Of a stretch of DNA of 11,820 bases, positions 7,152 through 11,820 are shown in pieces. The position numbers and the translations under genes were made by a program. The notes under the pieces are model-generated. The model was not told the DNA's origin. It searched no databases and saw only the letters and a program-made list of their open reading frames with translations. Each line of letters opens with the position of its first letter. The first letter of the stretch is position 1. The DNA is from an uncultured Succinivibrionaceae bacterium (GTDB taxonomy: Bacteria; Pseudomonadota; Gammaproteobacteria; Enterobacterales; Succinivibrionaceae), in contig UQCV01000073.1 of assembly GCA_900539665.1 (NCBI GenBank), forward strand, positions 1 to 11,820, given 5' to 3'.

Positions 7152-7530
7152 TTTTTGTTCCTCGTTTGGTTGGTATCAGGTTGCGGGTGTAAACATCCGG
7201 CCATCTATCAAGCAGTAAATCTGCTGTATTATAGAAACAGATCATAAAATCCATGTTAAGTAAAAATAAAATCAGTGTTCTAAATCACGACTTAACAATT
7301 TACTTAAAATAAATTAATAATACAGTAAACGGTTGTTAAATTATAAAAAAACGTTTATTTGTTTCTTTAAAACGTAGTAAATAATCAATGATATTTTGAT
7401 TCAAAAATACGTTTTAAGTGGACCTACAATTCTCAATCCAAAACTTTAAGTAATGTTTTTACAAACTAAAAGTTTGGTGTACTTCAATTTTGTTTGGCCT
7501 TAACTAAGGCATATTGGGTTTAGCTTCTTA
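7152..7530. other. Gap between ppk and the sseB remnant tail
   Basis: An AT-rich non-coding stretch with the possible ppk promoter (7211-7233), two AAACGT-type motifs (near 7350 and 7370), and a 6-bp hairpin CAAACT/AGTTTG (7462-7476) without a T-tract on either strand. No gene and no clear terminator for sseB are seen. Confidence 0.5.
7211..7233 (-). promoter_or_regulatory. Possible ppk promoter -10 and adjoining inverted repeat
   Basis: On the minus strand TATAAT (7228-7233) lies about 77 bases before the ppk ATG; no good -35 is seen at 16-18 bases. Immediately downstream, around the expected transcription start, is AGCAG-TAAAT-CTGCT (7211-7225), which could be an operator or a 5' hairpin. 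No Pho box is recognised. Confidence 0.4.
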
Positions 7531-7640
7531 TTATTCGTCTTCTTTAAAGCTATTTGTGGTGGCTTCTTTAAAGCTCTTAGGTTCAACTTCATTAAAGTTC
7601 TTGGGTCCAACTTCTTTAAAACAATTTTAGGTCCAACTTA
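7528..7640 (-). repeat. 24-bp tandem repeats downstream of sseB
   Basis: The plus strand shows successive units beginning CTTCTTTAAAGC, CTTCTTTAAAGC, CTTCATTAAAGT and CTTCTTTAAAAC, then CTTATTAAGG, with spacing 24, 24, 24 and 26 bases. They match on both DNA and predicted peptide level when read on the minus strand. Confidence 0.75.
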
Positions 7641-7647
7641 TTAAGGC
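7531..7647 (-). pseudogene. Decayed in-frame C-terminal repeat tail of sseB
   Basis: The same reading frame as sseB continues after its TAA stop (7648-7650): six codons, a second TAA (7627-7629), then 31 open codons ending in tandem TAATAA (7528-7533). The open part is built of 24-bp (8-codon) repeats reading VGPKNFNE, VEPKSFKE, ATTNSFKE and DE. The unit nearest sseB is 26 bp instead of 24, a 2-base shift that breaks the frame. This looks like an old repeat tail cut off by stop and frameshift mutations. Readthrough cannot be excluded. Confidence 0.5.
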
Positions 7648-8553
7648 TTACTTCTTCCCAAAAAAGTTCATAAGTCCACGGTGTTTTTTGTAAAACGGTT
7701 TACTATTTTTTAAAGCGTTAACACAAAACTCACTTTCCGGTTTGAATTTAATAAAATCGAGCGGGATATTATCAGCGTGAGGTTTAGCGACCACGGCAGC
7801 ACCTTCAAAGAGATGAGTTGGTTCAGGATCGCCACAATCGACGATAACTAAGTAACTCATGTTGTTACCAGGCTCAGCTTCAGGACGAATCATAAGACGC
7901 AAAGTGGCAGAGTTTACGCAGTCATGCTGACTAAATTCATTTTTTAAAGCAGCAATCATTGCGGTAGGAGTTACTGCAGGTTCCCCAATGGCCACTTTAC
8001 TCCCAGTTTTAATGGTGTATTCACGTCCATTTGGGTTTTTAGCTTGTGCATTAGTGATTGAAGCTAGCATTTCCTGGTTTAAAGTCATGCTCAAACCAAA
8101 TGGGTTAATAACAATCCCAGCGACTTCTTTGGCTTTTAGGATGGTGGTTGCGATCTTGTAAAAATCTTGAGCCACATGACCTGATTTACTATTGCCGAAT
8201 TTGTTGAGTTCAGCTTCGCTAGTAAAAACTGGGCAATAGTTTTCATTAGTATCGTTTTGTAGAAGGATGTAATTAACTTCGTTGTGTGCGGAGAGAATCA
8301 TTCGACCTTGGTCGTCTTTTTTGATTTCGCCACTGATGTTTACTGGCACAAGAAGTTTAGATGTTGTGAGAGCTTTAATGAACATTTGTTCATTGATAAC
8401 TGTTTGTGATTCTGAAAGATGTGAAATGGCAAGCTCTAACTCATGACCTAAATTGTTGGTTGCTCCAGGTACTGCTTGTGACGTGGTGGAGTTTGGAACT
8501 TTATTATTAGGTTGGTTATTCTTTTGGGGAGCTTGGTCCGTAGTGGTGGTCAT
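7648..8553 (-). CDS. sseB: SseB family protein
   Basis: Predicted 301-residue cytoplasmic protein with the two SseB domains. An N-terminal domain at about residues 36-168 has an ELELAISHL helix, KALTTSKLLVPVN, YCPVFTSEAELNKF and IVINPFGLSMTLNQE. A C-terminal domain at about 185-272 has IGEPAVTPTAMIAAL and MSYLVIVDCGDPE. SseB is named for enhanced serine sensitivity in E. coli; its biochemical role is poorly known. Residues 1-34 are a low-complexity Asn/Gln/Thr/Pro extension. The C-terminus is basic (KKHRGLMNFFGKK). GAGGA 8 bases before the ATG supports the start. It is transcribed toward ppk and away from the orphan gene at 8988. The frame continues past the stop as a degenerate repeat tail, which suggests the protein was once longer. 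Confidence 0.85.
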   Translation of the reverse strand: MTTTTDQAPQKNNQPNNKVPNSTTSQAVPGATNNLGHELELAISHLSESQTVINEQMFIKALTTSKLLVPVNISGEIKKDDQGRMILSAHNEVNYILLQNDTNENYCPVFTSEAELNKFGNSKSGHVAQDFYKIATTILKAKEVAGIVINPFGLSMTLNQEMLASITNAQAKNPNGREYTIKTGSKVAIGEPAVTPTAMIAALKNEFSQHDCVNSATLRLMIRPEAEPGNNMSYLVIVDCGDPEPTHLFEGAAVVAKPHADNIPLDFIKFKPESEFCVNALKNSKPFYKKHRGLMNFFGKK

Positions 8554-8702
8554 CTGTAAAATCCTCGTTATATTTTATTATGTTTTTAATAGGGTAGTTT
8601 AGTTGAGGGAGAATCTTTTATTGTTGTTTTCGATAGTTTAAGGCTCGTGCTTAAACCTAAATTTAAGGATAAACACCAAGTCTAAGACTTGCGACCTCGC
8701 TT

Positions 8703-8741
8703 AACAATCTAGTAAAACAATCTAGCAAAACAATCTAGTGT
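8703..8741 (+). repeat. Three 13-bp direct repeats in the divergent region
   Basis: AACAATCTAGTAA, AACAATCTAGCAA and AACAATCTAGTGT follow one another without spacers, then a partial AACAATTA. They share AACAATCTAG. Clustered direct repeats between divergent genes could be a protein-binding array, but no regulator is known to match. Confidence 0.85.
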
Positions 8742-8847
8742 AACAATTAAATAAGCGCCCAAAATAAGGTTTAGGCGGAAATATGTCACCAAAACTAACT
8801 AAAGTACTAGTATAGCAAAAGGAACTTATAGATGGGGGTCATTTACC

Positions 8848-8883
8848 ATGAAAACTATGCTAGGTCGTGGCATTGTGAACTAG
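8848..8883 (+). CDS. Possible 11-residue leader peptide
   Basis: ATG to TAG encodes MKTMLGRGIVN. A G-rich stretch (GGGGG, 8834-8838) lies 9 bases before the ATG. It sits 104 bases upstream of the orphan gene on the same strand. A chance reading frame of this size is common, and no codon run suggests attenuation, so the call is tentative. Confidence 0.15.
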   Translation: MKTMLGRGIVN

Positions 8884-8949
8884 ACGATGCTTTAAAGGAA
8901 AATATCGGCCTCTAGAGTTGAGAATTACCATAAATATTGCGACAAATGC

Positions 8950-8955
8950 TAAGAT
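8950..8955 (+). promoter_or_regulatory. Possible extended -10 element of the orphan gene
   Basis: TAAGAT preceded by TGC (8947-8949) fits an extended -10 box, about 33 bases before the ATG at 8988. The only -35-like sequence, TTACCA (8925-8930), is 19 bases away. Confidence 0.35.
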
Positions 8956-8987
8956 GAAGTTACCTTGACTAAAAAAGGAGCACCATT

Positions 8988-9848
8988 ATGGATATGATAT
9001 ATTCAGTGCTTCCACGGCCTCCTGAAACAGTAGGGCGTGGGATCAGAAAAGATGGAGTTCGCAAAACTGCTCGTCGCGCCAAGACTCGAAGAAGTGCTGA
9101 TGGCAAAGATGAGTACGCCGAGGCTAGTACTTCTTTTTTAGGGACGCAAAAGTTAATGGAAACGCAAGAGCGTGATCATGATGATGAGGATCAGCGTAAC
9201 CGCGAGGAAGTAACATCAAATTTTGCGGATTCAACTACTAAAAGTGCTCAGGAAGCAGATGTATCAGCTGAGCACGATGATAGCGTAACTTTAAGGGCCA
9301 ACTCACAGCTTGAGGCGGACCTTTACTCGTATCCATCATCTAATGCTTCTATTTCTATAGGTTTACGTTCCGAAGATCCAACTAGTATTGAGCGTCCTGA
9401 ACAAGATGAAGTCGCCAAAACTAATACGCTAAACACTTCTAGCCTTAACCAATCCACGGCGCCAAAATTTAGCACGTCTACGTCTACGTCTACGTCTACG
9501 TCTACGTCTACGTCTACGTCTACGTCTGCATCGGTATCGGCTAAGTCTTCTGATTCTTTAGGAAGTAAAATGCCAGCGCATGTAGTTACTCAAGTTACAG
9601 CTAAAAACCAAGGTCCAGCTAAAAAAACAATAGAAGAAAATAGTGAAGAGCCAAAAGTAGAGCTAGTAGAGTTGAAAGCAGTAGAACCAAAAATAAAAGA
9701 AAAAGTTAATCCCCAAAAGCTAGCAACCAAATCCCAAGGCCCAAAGTTAGCGACGGAGCCAAAGTTAGCGACGGAGTATGGACCGGGGATGAAAAGTTGC
9801 CCAACTGGCTTAGCGCCGGCGGTGCCACACTTAGAAGTTGAGGCTTAA
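8988..9848 (+). CDS. Hypothetical low-complexity protein with (ThrSer)9 repeat
   Basis: This 286-residue protein is not recognised. It has a strong ribosome-binding site (GGAG, 7 bases before ATG). The N-terminus is Pro/Arg-rich and very basic (residues 9-40, many Arg and Lys) and has no signal peptide or membrane segment. Residues 41-145 are acidic and Ser/Thr/Glu-rich. Residues 163-180 are nine Thr-Ser pairs from a hexanucleotide repeat. The last 100 residues are Lys/Glu/Pro-rich with a duplicated EPKLAT motif. It looks intrinsically disordered throughout, and the composition suggests an adaptor, nucleic-acid-binding or structural tail, but no function can be assigned. It diverges from sseB and converges on the lipoprotein gene. 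Possibly a lineage-specific gene; a fortuitous open frame is less likely given the ribosome-binding site and length. Confidence 0.65.
   Translation: MDMIYSVLPRPPETVGRGIRKDGVRKTARRAKTRRSADGKDEYAEASTSFLGTQKLMETQERDHDDEDQRNREEVTSNFADSTTKSAQEADVSAEHDDSVTLRANSQLEADLYSYPSSNASISIGLRSEDPTSIERPEQDEVAKTNTLNTSSLNQSTAPKFSTSTSTSTSTSTSTSTSTSASVSAKSSDSLGSKMPAHVVTQVTAKNQGPAKKTIEENSEEPKVELVELKAVEPKIKEKVNPQKLATKSQGPKLATEPKLATEYGPGMKSCPTGLAPAVPHLEVEA
9474..9527 (+). repeat. Hexanucleotide microsatellite (ACGTCT)9
   Basis: Nine perfect copies of ACGTCT, in frame, encoding Thr-Ser nine times. Because the unit is six bases, gain or loss of copies changes protein length without shifting the frame. The copies are identical, which suggests recent slippage. 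Confidence 0.97.
9741..9776 (+). repeat. Perfect 18-bp tandem duplication near the orphan gene 3' end
   Basis: CCAAAGTTAGCGACGGAG occurs twice in direct succession (9741-9758 and 9759-9776) and encodes a repeated PKLATE segment. It is in frame and perfect. Confidence 0.95.
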
Positions 9849-9872
9849 GCGAAGATAAAATGGCTTAGGCCT
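9841..9872 (+). terminator. Hairpin overlapping the orphan gene stop codon
   Basis: AGGCTTAAG (9841-9849) pairs with CTTAGGCCT (9864-9872), a 9-bp stem with one T-G wobble and a 14-base loop; the TAA stop (9846-9848) lies in the left arm. The right side is also part of a perfect 12-bp palindrome (CTTAGGCCTAAG, 9864-9875). There is no T-tract, so termination is doubtful. Confidence 0.3.
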
Positions 9873-9934
9873 AAGTAAAACTGATAACTTATTAACCTGA
9901 ATGTGTTAAAGGCAAAAGCTTACACTTACACTCA

Positions 9935-9954
9935 AAAATCAAATATTAGATTTT
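9935..9954 (-). terminator. Weak AT-rich terminator candidate of the lipoprotein gene
   Basis: AAAATC (9935-9940) and GATTTT (9949-9954) form a 6-bp stem at the stop codon of the minus-strand gene, with five T on the minus strand at its foot. The stem has only one G-C pair, so confidence is low. Confidence 0.25.
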
Positions 9955-11110
9955 AAAATGAAGTTTGGTGTGCTTGGTCTTCTTCGAGTTCCCGTTCTAG
10001 TCTGTCGTATTGACTTTGAAGCTCAGGGTGCGCTTCACGGTAGGCCACAAACTCTGGGCGGTTTAATAAACGCAAGCGCGCCAGATTGCCTGTCATACGG
10101 ACATAGTTTACTAAAATACCATAACCAATTTTTTGGGTAGCTGGAGTAGCAAATAGATGGTGGCCTAGCTTTATATCTGCTCGGCGGTTTTGGTACTCGA
10201 CAGTGTGGTAAACGGTAATCCAATACTCAGCTTCTTCGTTGTTACCTAAAGCGTAATAGGCATCAATGAGTTTAAGGATTTCTTCAGGCTGTAAAATTTC
10301 AGTATCTTTTAAAGCTTGGTAAGCCTTTTGGTATTCGGCTAAGGTATAGCGATTTAAGCTTGCTACAGTTACGTTCTGATTAGGGTTAGATTGGGTTAAA
10401 ACCGGCTTTGGCACCTTAGAGTCATTGGTATTAGAGGAAGGGGTAACATTAGCCTCTTCTTGTGAAGCGTTGCTTACAGGCTCTATACTTTTCGCTTGAT
10501 TTGGTTCTGCCTGGTTTGGTACTGTTTGGCTTTGTTCCGCTTGGTTTGAGGTCGGAGCTGAAGCAGCAAGAGCTTCGTGGTCTATGAGCGGAGGTGTTGC
10601 TCTAAATTTCATGAGAGCAAGGCATTGACGGTACTGTTTGTCGTAAAGTTGTTTTTGCAAAAGTAGGTAGTGCGGATTGATTGGATCAAGAGATTCTTTA
10701 TATTCCGCTGCAACAGTTAAAGCGTACTCTGGTAAACCGTAAGAACATAGCTTCGCATGAGTGGAAAAGCTTTTAAGCTTTTCGTAGGTCAAAGGAGCGT
10801 TTGTGGCAGTAATATTATCTTCAACCTTAAAAGTTTGTAGTGGTTCAGGGCTTTTTCTTAAAAAAGTAGCTATATCATTATAACTTCTAGCTTTAGCTGA
10901 AGAACAAGCGCTGATGTTGAACGCACTAATTGCTAGCAAACCAATTAAGCAAGCGGTAGTTAGGAATTTTAGTTTAATTAGGCTTGATGCTTTGAGGTGG
11001 GCTGGAACAAAGTTTGTGGTTGGGCTTGGTGCTTGTTTAAGGCTTGGAGCTTGCTCCTGATGTTTCATTTTGATTAGTTTTTTAGAGTAAATAGAAGTTG
11101 GACTTTTCAT
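9953..11110 (-). CDS. Probable lipoprotein with TPR-like helical repeats
   Basis: This 385-residue protein has no recognised family. An export signal is visible but internal: a basic stretch (KLK, residues 46-48), a hydrophobic core to about residue 66, and a lipobox ISAC with Cys69, followed by SSAKA. About 45 polar residues precede it, including two QAPS repeats. The first ATG has AAGGGG 8 bases upstream, while Met15 (11068) lacks a ribosome-binding site, so the long start is preferred. Mature parts are a helical domain (about 105-170), a Gln/Asn/Pro/Ser-rich linker with NQAE repeats (about 185-250) and a second helical region (255-380) with TPR-like pairing (YQKAYQALKD, IDAYYALGNNEEAEYW). 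It would sit at the periplasmic face of a membrane. bamE lies 192 bases upstream on the same strand, and the two may be co-transcribed. Confidence 0.75.
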   Translation of the reverse strand: MKSPTSIYSKKLIKMKHQEQAPSLKQAPSPTTNFVPAHLKASSLIKLKFLTTACLIGLLAISAFNISACSSAKARSYNDIATFLRKSPEPLQTFKVEDNITATNAPLTYEKLKSFSTHAKLCSYGLPEYALTVAAEYKESLDPINPHYLLLQKQLYDKQYRQCLALMKFRATPPLIDHEALAASAPTSNQAEQSQTVPNQAEPNQAKSIEPVSNASQEEANVTPSSNTNDSKVPKPVLTQSNPNQNVTVASLNRYTLAEYQKAYQALKDTEILQPEEILKLIDAYYALGNNEEAEYWITVYHTVEYQNRRADIKLGHHLFATPATQKIGYGILVNYVRMTGNLARLRLLNRPEFVAYREAHPELQSQYDRLERELEEDQAHQTSF

Positions 11111-11243
11111 GTGCTTTACCCCTTAAATGACCAAACACCAAAGGTTAAAAATTAAAGACTAGCGAGCGAACAACCTCGTTCTACGATAATAAATAGAAGC
11201 TATTAAAAGGTAACTAGATACCACGAACGTAACTCGATACCTT

Positions 11244-11279
11244 TAATGAAGTTCGTAATGAAGCTTGTAATGAAACTAG
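11244..11279 (+). repeat. Three 12-bp direct repeats downstream of bamE
   Basis: TAATGAAGTTCG, TAATGAAGCTTG and TAATGAAACTAG follow in direct succession in the 192-bp gap between bamE and the lipoprotein gene. They share TAATGAA. On the plus strand they would encode a 17-residue peptide (11246-11299) with three MK-hydrophobic-V type units, but it has no ribosome-binding site and is not called as a gene. Confidence 0.7.
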
Positions 11280-11302
11280 AAGTTCTTGTATATAACTAGC
11301 TT

Positions 11303-11656
11303 TTAAAGTGGAGTATTAAAACTTGGGCTTTTCGCAAAATCACCAGAAATGTCATATAAACGTCCATCAGGACCAAAGCTTACAATTAAACGTTTGCTTT
11401 CTGGTTCTTCCCAGCCACGACGAACATAGTTGATGTAGTACCACTTGTTTTTGTGTAGAGGGTTAGTAAGCATCGGGGTACCTAAAACATACTTAACCTG
11501 TTCTGGAGTCATGCCAACTCGTAGCTTATCCACGTCTTTTTGTTCAGTGAAGTTGCCTTGGGCTACATCTGGACGGTAGGCGCAAGCTGTAGTTGCTACC
11601 GAGCAGAGCGTAAGGCTTGCTGTGACGAGCATAAGTGAGGTTAATTTTTTTAGCAT
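11303..11656 (-). CDS. bamE: Outer-membrane assembly lipoprotein BamE (SmpA/OmlA)
   Basis: A small lipoprotein of the BAM complex, which inserts beta-barrel proteins into the outer membrane; BamE stabilises the BamA-BamD interaction. The 117-residue length is normal. It has a signal peptide (MLKKLTSLMLV core) ending at Cys25 in TTAC, a slightly atypical lipobox with Thr at -3. Directly after it is YRPDVAQGN, the conserved BamE motif. The fold-typical LRVGMTPEQVKYVLGTP and WYYINYVRRG follow. GGAG 9 bases before the ATG supports the start. It is transcribed toward the lipoprotein gene at 9953-11110. No clear sigma-E promoter is seen upstream, where only about 90 bases separate it from the terminal repeat. 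Confidence 0.96.
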   Translation of the reverse strand: MLKKLTSLMLVTASLTLCSVATTACAYRPDVAQGNFTEQKDVDKLRVGMTPEQVKYVLGTPMLTNPLHKNKWYYINYVRRGWEEPESKRLIVSFGPDGRLYDISGDFAKSPSFNTPL

Positions 11657-11749
11657 GTTTTTAAACTCCAGCTAATGACGAAAATTTTATCTATGAGGCT
11701 TTTATGTTGTGAAATAAGTTATTACTGACGTCATTTATTTAACAAACAT

Positions 11750-11820
11750 GTGAACTACTCACCATCTAAAGAGGTGGGAGCTTCGTAATTACTCATTAGA
11801 GTAATTCTAAAGAAGTTTGA
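11750..11820 (-). repeat. Terminal 71-bp inverted repeat, copy 2; IS200/IS605-like right end
   Basis: Reverse complement of 8-78 with a single difference (11765), which breaks one C-G pair in the GC-rich hairpin when read in the element's orientation. Read on the minus strand it also ends AGTTCAC, at 11750. The two copies share nothing beyond these limits on the inner side, which defines a sharp element boundary. The window ends inside the repeat. Confidence 0.7.

Larger units (their letters stand above)
8554..8987. other. Divergent region between sseB and the orphan gene
   Basis: This holds the promoters of both genes, neither clearly resolved. Visible are a 13-base palindrome AAGTCTAAGACTT (8678-8690), three 13-bp direct repeats (8703-8741) bracketed by CGCTTA (8698-8703) and TAAGCG (8752-8757), a possible 11-codon leader reading frame (8848-8883), and an extended -10 type motif TGCTAAGAT (8947-8955) upstream of 8988. 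Confidence 0.55.

Noticed and set aside
8703..8741. CRISPR array
   Set aside because: The units are 13 bp without spacers; there are no cas genes. The other tandem repeats also lack spacers.
9958..10223. Reading frames of about 60 codons overlapping the lipoprotein gene
   Set aside because: They are shadows of the longer minus-strand gene and lack ribosome-binding sites.
11726..11733. TGACGTCA palindrome upstream of bamE
   Set aside because: An 8-bp palindrome is expected by chance at this scale, and no bacterial regulator with this exact site is evident.

Overview
The window looks like a piece of chromosome, probably one complete draft contig, from an AT-rich gammaproteobacterium. The main reasons are BamE (an outer-membrane assembly lipoprotein of Gram-negative bacteria), SseB, a YqiJ/YqiK pair as in enterobacteria, and an initiator tRNA almost identical to that of Escherichia coli. 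The genus cannot be fixed from the sequence. A host-associated member of Pasteurellales or Succinivibrionaceae is only a guess.

Layout. Positions 8-78 and 11750-11820 are a 71-bp inverted repeat with one mismatch, built like the structured right end of an IS200/IS605-type element. Both copies face inward. Then come, on the plus strand, a YqiJ-like membrane OB-fold protein (287-856), a 545-bp gap and a YqiK-type flotillin (1402-2994). A solitary two-hairpin element resembling a second IS200/IS605 right end (about 2995-3090) and a strong terminator (3127-3172) follow. tadA (3483-4205, plus) has a long N-terminal extension. The minus strand then carries tRNA-fMet (4608-4684), ppk (5022-7151) and sseB (7648-8553). 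Diverging from sseB is an orphan low-complexity gene (8988-9848, plus) with a (ThrSer)9 microsatellite. It converges on a minus-strand pair: a probable lipoprotein with TPR-like helices (9953-11110), downstream of bamE (11303-11656).

How the genes relate. YqiJ and YqiK probably form a membrane-microdomain (NfeD/flotillin) pair. tadA and tRNA-fMet serve translation, ppk makes polyphosphate, and bamE belongs to the outer-membrane assembly complex. Otherwise the genes are ordinary chromosomal neighbours and not one pathway.

The most notable features are repeat-driven. They are the IS200/IS605-like ends, a 132-bp tandem duplication inside the flotillin coiled coil, a hexanucleotide and an 18-bp repeat in the orphan gene, 13-bp direct repeats in the sseB/orphan divergent region, and a decayed 24-bp-repeat coding tail in frame downstream of the sseB stop. 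No complete transposase, CRISPR array, toxin-antitoxin pair or defence system is visible.
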